Shown here piece after piece: positions 30,729 to 40,533 of a stretch of 64,000 nucleotides of DNA. The stretch is from Rikenellaceae bacterium (GTDB taxonomy: Bacteria > Bacteroidota > Bacteroidia > Bacteroidales > Rikenellaceae): assembly GCA_015059875.1 (NCBI GenBank), contig SUZQ01000003.1:1-64000 (forward strand), written 5' to 3'. The notes beneath the pieces are model-generated. The model saw only the letters and a list, made by a program, of their open reading frames with translations. It was not told the origin of the DNA and searched no databases. Each line of letters starts with the position of its first letter. Position 1 is the stretch's first letter. A program made the translations under genes and the position numbers.

Positions 30729-32159
30729 CTATTTTACCAATGATTTGTCCATCGCCTTTATCTTGCGCATTTGCCATATAAAGAGTGTGAATGCGAGGAT
30801 GATAGAGGCTGTATCTGCTATTGGCATCGAAACCCATACGCCGAAAGCTCCGAGGTGACGAGGCAGAATCCACAAGAGTGGAATCAGGAATAGCAGCTGT
30901 CGTGTCAGCGACACGAAGATTGCCAATGGAGCCTTACCTATATATTGGAAGAAACCACCCACAACAATCTGGAAGCCGACCAGTGGGAACATTGTCAAGA
31001 TTATGCGCATGCCTTGTGCTGCAGCTTTTACCATAAGTTGCTCGTTGCCTCCCTTCGATGAATCAACAAAGGCGCGAGCTATAACATCTGGAATTATCTC
31101 GCCAAGAGCGAAACCGAGAGTTGCAATAGTTACACCGCAACCGATAGTCATAAACACCGCCTTGCGGACACGAGCGAAGTTCTTTGCTCCGTAGTTGTAG
31201 CCGACAATAGGCTGCATACCCTGATTGAGTCCCTGAATAACCATCACAAAGAGCAATGCAACACGATTGACAATGCCGTAAGCTCCGACATACAAATCGG
31301 CTGCACCTTGTTCGCGTGTTACGATATCGTGGATGCCCGAGCCTCCATAGCGCAACATTGCCGTATTTACGAATGCGGCAACCGTTGAGGCGCAGATATT
31401 CATCAAAAATGGTGCAAGTCCAATAGAGAGGATATTGCCGACAATCTTCCAATCGAAGTGGAATGCCTCGCGCCTGAATCGCAGGAACGACTTCTTGGAA
31501 CAGAAGTGTGACAAAGCGATTAGAAAGGCGATAAATTGCGAGATAACCGTTGCGGCAGCCGAGCCTTTAATTCCCCAACCAAACTTGAAGATAAATAGCG
31601 GATTCAGCACGAGATTCACCGCTACGGAGGTTAGCATTATCGCCATCGATTTGCGCGGATTGCCCGATGCACGAATCATATCGTTCATACCGAGGTAGAG
31701 GTGCTGCGTGACATTTCCGAGCAGAATAATCTGCATAAACTGTCGGGCATACTCCAATGTTTCTGCCGAGGCGCGACCTCCGCTAAAGAGCATTAAAATC
31801 TCATCCAAGAAGGTGAGCATCAATGCCATAATGGTAAAACCGATTATGATATTGAGAATTACGGCATTGCAGAGTGTCTTTTCAGCAGCAAACTTATTGC
31901 CTTCGCCTAATCGTAACGATATTCGCGCACCTGCACCGATTCCCACCATCGCTCCGAAAGCCGAGCCTATGTTCATTATGGGCATCGTGATAGCCATACC
32001 CGCAATGGCAGCTCCTCCGACACCGTGTCCCACGAAGGCACTATCAATAAGATGGTACAACGACGACGATGCCATTGCAATAATCGCTGGCGTAGCGTAA
32101 TTGAATAGCAACTTGCCGATGTTGTCGGTACCGAGTGAGAGTGTAGAAGATCTACTCAT
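30729..32159 (-). CDS. MATE family efflux transporter
   Basis: A 476-residue multidrug/oligosaccharidyl-lipid/polysaccharide family exporter with about 12 membrane helices arranged as two repeats. The N-terminal GNIGKLLFNYATPAIIAMASSSLYHLID-type start is typical (here LGTDNIGKLLFNYATPAII). Such proteins expel cationic drugs or metabolites in exchange for Na+ or H+. A TATCTTTG box lies 9-16 bases upstream of the ATG, implying a very short mRNA leader. It converges with the transferase gene with only 23 bases between them and no visible terminator. Confidence 0.92.
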   Translation of the reverse strand: MSRSSTLSLGTDNIGKLLFNYATPAIIAMASSSLYHLIDSAFVGHGVGGAAIAGMAITMPIMNIGSAFGAMVGIGAGARISLRLGEGNKFAAEKTLCNAVILNIIIGFTIMALMLTFLDEILMLFSGGRASAETLEYARQFMQIILLGNVTQHLYLGMNDMIRASGNPRKSMAIMLTSVAVNLVLNPLFIFKFGWGIKGSAAATVISQFIAFLIALSHFCSKKSFLRFRREAFHFDWKIVGNILSIGLAPFLMNICASTVAAFVNTAMLRYGGSGIHDIVTREQGAADLYVGAYGIVNRVALLFVMVIQGLNQGMQPIVGYNYGAKNFARVRKAVFMTIGCGVTIATLGFALGEIIPDVIARAFVDSSKGGNEQLMVKAAAQGMRIILTMFPLVGFQIVVGGFFQYIGKAPLAIFVSLTRQLLFLIPLLWILPRHLGAFGVWVSMPIADTASIILAFTLFIWQMRKIKAMDKSLVK

Positions 32160-32167
32160 AGCGACTG

Positions 32168-32175
32168 CAAAGATA
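32168..32175 (-). promoter_or_regulatory. -7 element (TATCTTTG) for the MATE transporter gene
   Basis: CAAAGATA on the + strand reads TATCTTTG on the - strand. It ends 8 bases before the ATG at 32159, so transcription would begin at or within a few bases of the start codon. Confidence 0.6.
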
Positions 32176-32192
32176 TAAAATCTATCTCTATC

Positions 32193-32226
32193 TTGAATTT
32201 ATATATCGTAAATTTAATTAAATTTG
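32193..32226 (+). promoter_or_regulatory. Promoter for the glycerate kinase gene
   Basis: TAAATTTG at 32219-32226 is a good -7 box; TTG at 32193-32195 is a possible -33 box. The chosen ATG lies 24 bases downstream. Confidence 0.55.
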
Positions 32227-32250
32227 CATGGAAAAACCGAAATTTTCGAT

Positions 32251-33378
32251 ATGAAAAAGGTCGTTATTGCTGTCGATTCATTCAAAGGTTCACTCTCCTC
32301 GCGCGAGGTGGCAGATGCCTTTGAGGTTGGATTTCGCTCTATCCACTCCGATTGCGAGATAGTCAAGGTAGGCATTGCCGATGGTGGTGAAGGTACAGTC
32401 GAGGCTTTGGTTGTGGCTCTGAATGGCGAGTATGTCGAGGTGGAGGTTTGTGATCCGTTGCATCGTCCGATTACTGCCCGCTACGGAGTTGTTGATGGTG
32501 GGCGAACTGCCGTTATCGAGATGGCAAAGGCGAGTGGTCTGCCACTGCTCACTGCGGAGGAGCGCAACCCACTGCTCACCTCCACATTCGGTACGGGCGA
32601 GATGGTTGCAGATGCTCTGCATCGTGGTTGTCGCCGCTTTCTGATGGGGATTGGCGGAAGTGCAACAAACGACGCAGGAACGGGAATGTTGCGTGCTTTG
32701 GGCTTTCGTTTTCTTGATAGCAAGGGCGCAGAGTTGATTGGTGGTGGCGAGATTCTTGGCGATATCGCCTCTGTAGATGATAGTGCGGTGTGTGCAGAGT
32801 TGCGCGAGTGCGAATTTATTGTGGCGTGTGATGTTACAAACCCTCTATTCGGTAGGCGTGGAGCTGCCTATGTCTTTGCTCCACAAAAGGGTGCAGACGA
32901 GATTATGGTCGAGCAGCTGGATCGCGGATTGCAAAATTTTGCGCGTGTGGTTGCAGCATATAACGGCTCCAACATAGCAAATATGGAGGGCGCAGGTGCT
33001 GCGGGAGGTCTTGGAGGTGGCGCAGTGGCTCTGCTCGGTGCGCGATTGGAGCGCGGTGTGGAGATGGTACTCGATGCGATGCATTTCGATAGTATGCTCG
33101 CAGGAGCTGACCTTGTTGTCACTGGCGAGGGGCGTTTAGATCGCCAAACTGTGATGGGTAAAGCTCCGAGTGGAGTTTTGGCGGCAGCTGCGAAACGAGG
33201 AGTGCCGACTATTGCAATAGGAGGAGGCCTGGAGTGGTGCGATGAGTTGCGCAGTAGCGGATTTCGTTCGATACACATAGTCACTCCCGAAGGTATGCCT
33301 CTCGACGAGGCGATGCTCCCCGAAGTTGCCCGCGAGAATATTCGCCGTGTGGCGATGCAAATCGCTGAAGATATATAG
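32251..33378 (+). CDS. Glycerate kinase (GlxK/GarK family)
   Basis: A 375-residue type II glycerate kinase phosphorylating D-glycerate, usually to 2-phosphoglycerate. Family features are the start MKKVVIAVDSFKGSLSS, the GGEGTVEAL and MGIGGSATNDAGTGML loops, and GAGAAGGLGGG further on. The ATG at 32251 is preferred over 32224, which lies at the promoter box and would add nine residues not seen in the family. It stands alone between a MATE gene and an efflux operon and ends in a strong terminator. Confidence 0.93.
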   Translation: MKKVVIAVDSFKGSLSSREVADAFEVGFRSIHSDCEIVKVGIADGGEGTVEALVVALNGEYVEVEVCDPLHRPITARYGVVDGGRTAVIEMAKASGLPLLTAEERNPLLTSTFGTGEMVADALHRGCRRFLMGIGGSATNDAGTGMLRALGFRFLDSKGAELIGGGEILGDIASVDDSAVCAELRECEFIVACDVTNPLFGRRGAAYVFAPQKGADEIMVEQLDRGLQNFARVVAAYNGSNIANMEGAGAAGGLGGGAVALLGARLERGVEMVLDAMHFDSMLAGADLVVTGEGRLDRQTVMGKAPSGVLAAAAKRGVPTIAIGGGLEWCDELRSSGFRSIHIVTPEGMPLDEAMLPEVARENIRRVAMQIAEDI

Positions 33379-33379
33379 T

Positions 33380-33416
33380 AAAGAGGGCGTGTCTATCAAA
33401 CAGATACGCCCTCTTT
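33380..33416. terminator. Bidirectional terminator between glycerate kinase and the RND operon
   Basis: aaagagggcgt (33380-33390) pairs with acgccctcttt (33406-33416), extended inward by four more pairs including one G-T, around a 7-base loop. A- and T-rich flanks on each side suit termination from both convergent genes. Confidence 0.85.
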
Positions 33417-33432
33417 CAACCTTTATCGTAGA

Positions 33433-34836
33433 CTATTTCTCAGCCTTGCGGTTACGCTTCTTATTGCGCTTGAAGATTGGATTCTTCTCGGTCTCAGGCT
33501 CAATGCTTGTATCGACACCGCCACCCAATGCGCGGTAGAGGTTTATAACTCCCTGAATACCCTCAAAGCGATCCGAAACCTGCAACAGACGAGCCGAAAG
33601 CAGTGACTGCTGTGCAGTCAAAACCTCCAAGTAGGTTGCCTCCGAATGGCTCATCAGCTGGCGAGTGCTATATACTGCATTCTCCAGATTCTCAATCTGG
33701 CGGATACGCAAGTCGGTCTTGCTACGAGCCGAACGGCACTGAGCTAATGCGGTATTAACCTCGCTACCAGCCTCCAATAGTGTGTGTTCGAAGTTTATCA
33801 CCGCCTCGCGCTGTTGCGATTGCGCTATCTTGTAGTTAGCACGGTTTCTACCTGCGTTGAAAATTGGCTGTACCAATTTTGCTAAGAACGAAAACGCCCA
33901 AGCAGCAGGAGAACCTTTGAATGCTGCGTCGCCAGAGATTGTGAGCGATGGATAGAGAGCCGCATGTGCGATATTGGTGTTGTAGAACGCCATCTTCAAG
34001 TTGTACTCTGCCTGCTGAACATCAGGGCGACGAGAGAGCAACTGAGCAGGAACTCCTATAAACAGCTCTCCCTTATAGTCTACGCCATTCAACTCGCCAC
34101 GAGGGAACTCCTGTGGAGTGACTCCGAGTAGAAGCGCAAAGGCGTTCTGTGCCTGCACCAACTTGTACTCCAAATCGTGAAGCGATGCATCAATTGAGCA
34201 GCTGTTTGCTTCGGTCTGCGAAATGGATGCGGCATTGGTCATACCAGCCTCCTTCATCGCCTTCATTGTGCGAACATTCTCCTTCCACGAAGCTGAAGTC
34301 GAACGCGATATGCGAAGTTGTGCGTCGAGCATCAACAGCGTGTAGTAGTTGTTTGCAATAGCGGCAATGAGTGCAGTTTGTACGCTTCGGCGATAGAGTT
34401 TGTTGTACTCCAAGCTCGCCTCAGCGCGGCGTTTAGCGTTGATATTTCGCGCCATAATGTCAATCTCCCAGCTCGCCTTTATAGGCAAGGTGTAGGCGAA
34501 TGACGAATGTGTACCTGCGCCAATCTGTGGCTCAAAACCAAACGAAGGGATAAATGCCAACCTCGCAGTTTGCAACGCCAACTCTGCCTGCGATACTCTC
34601 TCGGCAGCGAGGCGCATATCAATATTGTCCTTCAATCCCTGCTCGATGTAGTCGCGCAAGTGCTTGTCGACAAAGAAGTCGCGCCACGAAATATCGGCCA
34701 TAGTAGTCGTATCCTGCTTCTCGATATTACCGTACAACTTGTCGGTCGAAATCTCCTCTGGGCGAGAGTATTTTTTGTAGATGGAGCAGCTTGTGAACAG
34801 CGTCGCAATGCTCAATATCAAAAGAATCTTTTTCAT
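33433..34836 (-). CDS. RND efflux outer membrane lipoprotein (NodT/OprM type)
   Basis: A 467-residue TolC-like channel, the third gene of a tripartite efflux operon. The lipoprotein signal ends LFTSC, so Cys16 would carry lipid. Two internally homologous helical halves show QTARLAFIPSFGFEPQIGAG and AALYPSLTISGDAAF blocks. The C-terminal basic tail is KNPIFKRNKKRNRKAEK. It starts directly at the end of the permease gene (34836), indicating coupled translation. Confidence 0.93.
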   Translation of the reverse strand: MKKILLILSIATLFTSCSIYKKYSRPEEISTDKLYGNIEKQDTTTMADISWRDFFVDKHLRDYIEQGLKDNIDMRLAAERVSQAELALQTARLAFIPSFGFEPQIGAGTHSSFAYTLPIKASWEIDIMARNINAKRRAEASLEYNKLYRRSVQTALIAAIANNYYTLLMLDAQLRISRSTSASWKENVRTMKAMKEAGMTNAASISQTEANSCSIDASLHDLEYKLVQAQNAFALLLGVTPQEFPRGELNGVDYKGELFIGVPAQLLSRRPDVQQAEYNLKMAFYNTNIAHAALYPSLTISGDAAFKGSPAAWAFSFLAKLVQPIFNAGRNRANYKIAQSQQREAVINFEHTLLEAGSEVNTALAQCRSARSKTDLRIRQIENLENAVYSTRQLMSHSEATYLEVLTAQQSLLSARLLQVSDRFEGIQGVINLYRALGGGVDTSIEPETEKNPIFKRNKKRNRKAEK

Positions 34837-37800
34837 TACTCTTTCTCCTCGATTTGTTTTTCAGATTCAACAACCTTAATTGGCTTAACCTTCTCCTGCA
34901 ACCACTGGAAGATGGTAAACAGAACAGGCAATACGAACAAGAGAGCCAATGTTCCGACAACCATACCTCCAACAACGCCAGTACCGATAGTGGTGTTTCC
35001 GTTAGCACCTACACCCGTCGAGAACATCAACGGAATCATACCGATAACCATTGTCAATACGGTCATCAAGATAGGGCGGAAACGCTCGCGTGTTGCGACA
35101 TAGGTTGCGCGAGCAATGCTCATACCCTTCGCGCGGTTCTCGCCTGCAAACTCGGTAATCAGGATGGCTGTCTTGGACAACAATCCGATGAGCATAATAA
35201 GACCTGTCTGCAAGTAGATATTGTTCTCTACGCCCATCATCTTTGCAAAGAGGAACGAGCCCATCAATCCGAACGGAACGGAGAGGATTACCGCCAATGG
35301 CACAAGGAAGCTCTCGTAAAGTCCAGACAGAATGAGATAGATAAGCACAATACAAATCACAAAGATAATTACTGTGTTACTTGTACTCTCTGCCTCCTCA
35401 CGAGCGATACCAGAGAAGTCGTAGCCGTAACCTACAGGCAGATACTCTTTTGCAACCTCCTGCACCGCCTTGATAGCATCTCCCGACGAATAGCCCTCCT
35501 CCGAGCGACCATTTACGCTGATGGCAGGGAACATATTGAAGCGTGAGAGGTTCTCTGGCGCGTAAATCTTCTCAAGCGTTACGAATTGGCTGATTGGAGC
35601 CATCTCGTCGCCAATGCGGATGAAGATGTTGTTCATGGTCTGCTTATCGACACGATATTTAGGATGGGCCTGAATACGCACCTGATACAACTTTGTGAAT
35701 CGGTTGAATCGGGTAGACATCGTACCTCCATAGTAACCGTTCAATACGCTCAACACCTCTTTAGTCGATGTTCCGGCACGCTTACACTTAACGGCATCAA
35801 CATCAATTTGATACTGAGGGAAACTTGGGTTGAATGAGGTGTAGGCTGCGCTAATCTCAGGACGCTCCTTGAGTGCTTCGATGAACTTGAAGGTTACATC
35901 TGCCAACTCCTCAATATTACCACCCTTCCTATCCTGCACATAGAGGTTGAATCCTCCCGCAGCACCAAAGCCCGGAATCATTGCAGGGGTTGTTGTAAAG
36001 ATTTTTGCATCGTTGAACTCTTCGGCATACTCCTTTACGCGCTGCTGTACAGCTGATACGCTATGCTCCTTGCCAGGACGCTCGTCCCAGTGCTTAAGAC
36101 GGAGCAAGAAGCTACCCTGCGACGAGCCTGTACCTCCTGCTTGCGAGAAACCAGCCATCTTACTTACGGCGTGAGTTTCGTCGATATACTGAATCATATC
36201 GGTGTAGAAGCGATCAACTACGCGCTTAGTCTGCGAAAGTGATGTTCCCGGAGGACACGATACATCGACACGCAATGTTCCGAGATCCTCACGAGGTACA
36301 AGACCTGTCTTTGTAGTCTTCATAAAGAATACCAACAAACCGCAAGCCGCAATGAGCAGAATAATACTCAACCAACGATGACGAAGGAAGAAGGTTACAC
36401 CGCGAAGATATTTCCTTGTTACGGTAGAGAATGCGCTATCGAGTGCGATACCCATTCTTCTGCCAAATGACATCTTTACTGGTTTTCCGTGTATATCCTT
36501 CGGTTTGAGCAACATTGCACACAACGCAGGCGAGAGTGTCAAGGCATTTACTGCCGAGATACCCACCGCTACCGCCATTGTAAGACCGAACTGTGTGTAG
36601 AAGATTCCCGAAGTGCCGCCCATGAATGACACTGGAATAAACACCGCCATAAACACGAGTGTACACGAGATAATAGCCACGGAGATACCATCCATTGCAT
36701 CCACTGTCGCCTTGTATACCGACTTGTATCCCAAATCGAGTTTTGAGTGAACAGCCTCCACTACGATAATTGCATCATCCACCACAACACCAATCGAAAG
36801 CACCAATGCAAAGAGGGTGAGGAGGTTGATACTAAAGTCAAAGAGGAAGAGGAACAAGAATGTTCCGATAATCGACACGATGGTACCGATAAGCGGAATC
36901 ATTGTTGAACGGAAATCGCGCAAGAAGAGGAACACCACAAGCGTTACCAAGACGATAGCCTCCAACAGCGTACGAATTACATTGTAGATAGATGCAAAGA
37001 GGAAGTCGTTGGTACTCTCCAGCGTTACCATATCCAAATCGACAGGGAAATCCTCGCGAGCCGCCTCAAGGAATGCATCAATCTTCTTGATTACCTCGGT
37101 AGCGTTTGAATCAGGTGTCTGGTAGATTACGAACTCTGTTCCTGGTGCGCCATCAATCTCACACATATATTGGTAGGATTGTGTTCCCAACTCAATCTCG
37201 GCAACATCTTTCAATCGCAACACCTCGCCATTTGGCAACGCGCGGACTACGATATTCTCAAACTGTTCGGTCTTTTCCAAGCGACCTTTGTAGCGCATTG
37301 CATACTGGAAAGTCTGATCGGAGTTCTCTCCGAACGAACCCGTTGCAGCCTCAATATTCTGCTCACCGAGTACCGCAGAGATGTCGGATGGCACCAACTT
37401 GTACTGCGCCATCACATCGGGCTTGAGCCAGATACGCATCGAGTAGTCGGAACCACGCACCTCGATATCACCCACACCTGGAATACGCGAGATTGCAGGC
37501 ACGAGGTTAATCTTGATGTAGTTCACAATGAAGGTACGGTTGTATGAGCCATTCGGGCTATATAGTGCCACTCGCTCCAAGACACTCGTCTGACGCTTCT
37601 TTACAGTAATACCCGCCTCGACAACCTCCGAAGGGAGCTGTCGTGTTGCGCGTGATACACAGTTCTGCACATTCACCGCAGCCATGTCGGGATTGATGCC
37701 CTGCTTGAAGTATATGGTAATGGAGCCACTACCGTTGTTTGTTGCAGAGGATGACATATAGGTCATATTCTCCACTCCATTGATAGCCTCCTCAAGAGGT

Positions 37801-37991
37801 ACGAGCGCACTCTTCTGCACAGTCTCGGCACTCGCTCCTGGGTATGACACCGACACGAAGATGGTCGGAGGGGCAATACTTGGATATCGCTCAATCGGAA
37901 GTACCGCCAAACCGATAAGTCCGCCGATTATGATAACAATCGAGATTACGGACGAAAGTATCGGACGATCAATAAATGTTTTAATATTCAT
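34836..37991 (-). CDS. RND multidrug efflux permease (HAE1 family)
   Basis: A 1051-residue inner membrane proton antiporter like AcrB. It has 12 membrane helices in two halves with large periplasmic loops. The N terminus MNIKTFIDRPILSSVISIVIIIGGLIGL is typical (start FIDRPILSSVIS). The proton relay pair VVDDAIIVVEAV is in helix 4. The C-terminal tail is charged. It works with the adaptor encoded upstream and the outer membrane channel downstream. The exported substrates cannot be told from sequence. Confidence 0.95.
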   Translation of the reverse strand: MNIKTFIDRPILSSVISIVIIIGGLIGLAVLPIERYPSIAPPTIFVSVSYPGASAETVQKSALVPLEEAINGVENMTYMSSSATNNGSGSITIYFKQGINPDMAAVNVQNCVSRATRQLPSEVVEAGITVKKRQTSVLERVALYSPNGSYNRTFIVNYIKINLVPAISRIPGVGDIEVRGSDYSMRIWLKPDVMAQYKLVPSDISAVLGEQNIEAATGSFGENSDQTFQYAMRYKGRLEKTEQFENIVVRALPNGEVLRLKDVAEIELGTQSYQYMCEIDGAPGTEFVIYQTPDSNATEVIKKIDAFLEAAREDFPVDLDMVTLESTNDFLFASIYNVIRTLLEAIVLVTLVVFLFLRDFRSTMIPLIGTIVSIIGTFLFLFLFDFSINLLTLFALVLSIGVVVDDAIIVVEAVHSKLDLGYKSVYKATVDAMDGISVAIISCTLVFMAVFIPVSFMGGTSGIFYTQFGLTMAVAVGISAVNALTLSPALCAMLLKPKDIHGKPVKMSFGRRMGIALDSAFSTVTRKYLRGVTFFLRHRWLSIILLIAACGLLVFFMKTTKTGLVPREDLGTLRVDVSCPPGTSLSQTKRVVDRFYTDMIQYIDETHAVSKMAGFSQAGGTGSSQGSFLLRLKHWDERPGKEHSVSAVQQRVKEYAEEFNDAKIFTTTPAMIPGFGAAGGFNLYVQDRKGGNIEELADVTFKFIEALKERPEISAAYTSFNPSFPQYQIDVDAVKCKRAGTSTKEVLSVLNGYYGGTMSTRFNRFTKLYQVRIQAHPKYRVDKQTMNNIFIRIGDEMAPISQFVTLEKIYAPENLSRFNMFPAISVNGRSEEGYSSGDAIKAVQEVAKEYLPVGYGYDFSGIAREEAESTSNTVIIFVICIVLIYLILSGLYESFLVPLAVILSVPFGLMGSFLFAKMMGVENNIYLQTGLIMLIGLLSKTAILITEFAGENRAKGMSIARATYVATRERFRPILMTVLTMVIGMIPLMFSTGVGANGNTTIGTGVVGGMVVGTLALLFVLPVLFTIFQWLQEKVKPIKVVESEKQIEEKE

Positions 37992-38019
37992 TGCAAGTCT
38001 CTTCTATTGGGTGAAACTC

Positions 38020-39159
38020 CTACTTTTTCTTCTTCTTACTGCCGGAAATAATCTCCTTGATCTTGATAGGAGTGTCGTCACGCAACAGACCGATACCCTC
38101 AACTACGATTGTATCGCCCTCGATCAAACCCGACTCAACGATATACTCCTTACCATTGCTGATCTCGAATACGCCGATAATCTTCGCCTTTGCTACACCA
38201 TTCTCGATTTTGTAGGCGTAAACCTTATCCTGCACCTCGAATGTTGCGTGTTGCGGAATGACTACGCAACCCTCCTGACGGTGAGGAAGGATGACTGTAC
38301 CCGAACCTCCTGAGAGCAACAGACGCTTTCTGTTAGGGAATTTCGCACGCAAAGTAACCGAACCAGTTGTAGGGTCGATAATACCCGAAATCGCCTCAAT
38401 GCGTCCCTTCTCCGAGTAGATTGTGCCATCGCTGAGTTGCAACTCAACAGGTGGCAACTCCTGCAATGCGTTTTCAAGAGCTCCGTGCTGACGCTTGAGT
38501 GACAGCACCTGACTCTCACTCATCGAGAAGTATACATACATCTCCGAGTTATCCGAAACGGATGTCATTGGAGTTGCGTCCGACGGGCTGACGAGTGTAC
38601 CAACACGGAATGGAAGTGTTCCAACAACGCCATCCACTGGACTCTTCACAAGTGTGTACGAAAGGTTGTTGCTTGCGGTAAGCTCGTTTGCGCGAGCCTG
38701 TGCCAACTGAGCCTTTGCACTTGCCAAAGTTGTGCGAGCCATACGGAGGTCGAAGTCCGAGATGATATTCTGCTCGAACAACTTCTCCTTACTTGTAGCC
38801 GACAATTCAGCCGCATCAACTTGCGCCTTTGCTACATCAACATTTGCCTCAGCGGTTGCAAGAGCAGCCTGGTAAGGCACTTGGTCAATGATGAAGAGTG
38901 TCTGTCCCTGACGAACAATCGAACCCTCCTTTACCTTGATGTCGGTGATGTAGCCCTGAACTTTCGGGCGGATGTCGACATCCTGCTTACCTCGGATTGT
39001 TGCCGAGTAGGTTGAACTGAGCTTTCGCGTTGCGGTGTGAAGAATCATCGCATTGTACTCGCGAGTGTGCTTTGTGCGGGTGGTTTTCTCCTGACAGCCC
39101 GTAAAGAGGCTTGTCGCAATGAAGCACGCCATCAAACCGAATAGTAGTTTTTTTGTCAT
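38020..39159 (-). CDS. RND efflux periplasmic adaptor lipoprotein (AcrA type)
   Basis: A 379-residue membrane fusion protein. I chose the ATG at 39159, giving MTKKLLFGLMACFIATSLFTGC with a lipobox Cys; the longer reading includes the promoter. The lipoyl halves (VDIRPKVQGYITDI; SPVDGVVGTLPFRVGTLV) flank a helical hairpin, with a beta-barrel and a membrane-proximal domain after. It ends in a Lys-rich tail. First gene of the adaptor-permease-channel operon. Confidence 0.93.
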   Translation of the reverse strand: MTKKLLFGLMACFIATSLFTGCQEKTTRTKHTREYNAMILHTATRKLSSTYSATIRGKQDVDIRPKVQGYITDIKVKEGSIVRQGQTLFIIDQVPYQAALATAEANVDVAKAQVDAAELSATSKEKLFEQNIISDFDLRMARTTLASAKAQLAQARANELTASNNLSYTLVKSPVDGVVGTLPFRVGTLVSPSDATPMTSVSDNSEMYVYFSMSESQVLSLKRQHGALENALQELPPVELQLSDGTIYSEKGRIEAISGIIDPTTGSVTLRAKFPNRKRLLLSGGSGTVILPHRQEGCVVIPQHATFEVQDKVYAYKIENGVAKAKIIGVFEISNGKEYIVESGLIEGDTIVVEGIGLLRDDTPIKIKEIISGSKKKKK

Positions 39160-39209
39160 ACTTGATATGTTTTTGAGTTTTTTTTGTGACAACTTGGTAA
39201 AAAGCCACG

Positions 39210-39240
39210 CAAAGTTACAAAAAATGGGGCATAAAACAAA
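39210..39240 (-). promoter_or_regulatory. Promoter for the RND efflux operon
   Basis: On the - strand, TTTG (39240-39237) and TAACTTTG (39217-39210) are separated by 19 bases, a canonical Bacteroidota promoter. The adaptor start codon follows 51 bases downstream at 39159. No repressor gene lies next to it. Confidence 0.65.
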
Positions 39241-39294
39241 TAGGGACAATATAATTGCCCCTATAATTGCCTTTTCCAGAGTAGAACTTTCTTG

Positions 39295-40530
39295 CTACTT
39301 CAATTCGTCGTAAAGTAGGGCGATGGCGTATGCAGTAGCTCGCGAAATTATCTGCGAACGGTCTGTCCCACAATTCTTTAGTACGGCATAACACTTGTCG
39401 GGCGTTGCAACACCAATCCACACTGTACCTACGGGCTTTTCGGCAGAGCCTCCAGTTGGCCCAGCTATTCCAGTGGTTGAAATGGCAAAATTTGCCCCTG
39501 AAATGACTTTTGCCCCCTGAGCCATGGCTTTTGCAACCTGCTCTGACACTGCGCCGAATTGCGTGATATCAGACATTTTTACCCCCAAAACATTACTTTT
39601 GGATTCGTTGCTATACGATACTACTCCGCAGAGGAAATATGTCGATGCTCCCGCTTGCGCTGTAAACTTCGAGGCTATAGCGCCTCCCGTGCAACTCTCT
39701 GCTACGGCAAGAGTCTCGCCACGCTCGATGAGAATATTATGCACCAACTCCTCGACTGAAGCCCCCTCGAAACCTGCTATGTTATCGGGGATAATCGAGC
39801 GCAACTGCTCGAATTTTTCGTCAATCTCTCTGCGTACCTCCTTGCCCTCAACTTCGTATGCCGAAAGACGCAATCGAACGACATTCGGAGCTGGAAGATA
39901 GGCGAGGTGAATATAGTCGGGCAGAGCATCCTCCCACGCGGCAATTCGCTCTGCTAAAATAGACTCGGCTATGCCGAATGTAATCATTGTGCGATGTACG
40001 ATTTCGCGCAAGTCGAAACGCTTTTTCAGTCGAGGTATAACCTCCTCGTCTATAAGGTGTTGCATCTCGAATGGTACTCCTGGCAGAGATACAACTACGC
40101 GCCCCTCACGCTCAAACCACATACCCGGAGCCGTGCCGTGTGCATTGTGTAGTACGGTGCAACATTCAGGCACCATCGCTTGCCCTCGGTTGAGGTCGTT
40201 GAAGGCGATATTGCGTGCTGCGAGTAGCGAACGAATATGCTCTGCCTCGCGTTCGTCGAAACGGAGTGTAGAGCCGAAATATTCACACAAGGTGTGCTTC
40301 GTTATATCATCTTTTGTAGGGCCAAGACCTCCCGTGATTATCACCACATCGCTCTCGGCAAGTGCGCGGTCAAGGGTATCTACTATCTGCGAGCGATTGT
40401 CGCCTATCGAGGTGCGTTCGCCAACCACTATGCCGTGACTATTTAGCGCGCGGGAGATGTAGCGCGAGTTGGTGTCGAGAATCTGACCTATCAGTATCTC
40501 GTCACCTATGGTTATGATTGTTGCTCTCAT
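39295..40530 (-). CDS. cinA: CinA family protein (nicotinamide-nucleotide amidase)
   Basis: A 411-residue two-domain protein: an N-terminal molybdopterin-binding-like (COG1058) domain (GDEILIGQILDTNSRYI, TGGLGPTKDD) and a C-terminal CinA amidase domain (AESCTGGAIASKFTAQAGAS; STTGIAGPTGGSAEKPVGTVW). It hydrolyses NMN and related pyridine nucleotide by-products. It lies 3 bases after pyrD and is probably cotranscribed with it. Confidence 0.93.
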   Translation of the reverse strand: MRATIITIGDEILIGQILDTNSRYISRALNSHGIVVGERTSIGDNRSQIVDTLDRALAESDVVIITGGLGPTKDDITKHTLCEYFGSTLRFDEREAEHIRSLLAARNIAFNDLNRGQAMVPECCTVLHNAHGTAPGMWFEREGRVVVSLPGVPFEMQHLIDEEVIPRLKKRFDLREIVHRTMITFGIAESILAERIAAWEDALPDYIHLAYLPAPNVVRLRLSAYEVEGKEVRREIDEKFEQLRSIIPDNIAGFEGASVEELVHNILIERGETLAVAESCTGGAIASKFTAQAGASTYFLCGVVSYSNESKSNVLGVKMSDITQFGAVSEQVAKAMAQGAKVISGANFAISTTGIAGPTGGSAEKPVGTVWIGVATPDKCYAVLKNCGTDRSQIISRATAYAIALLYDELK

Positions 40531-40533
40531 TTT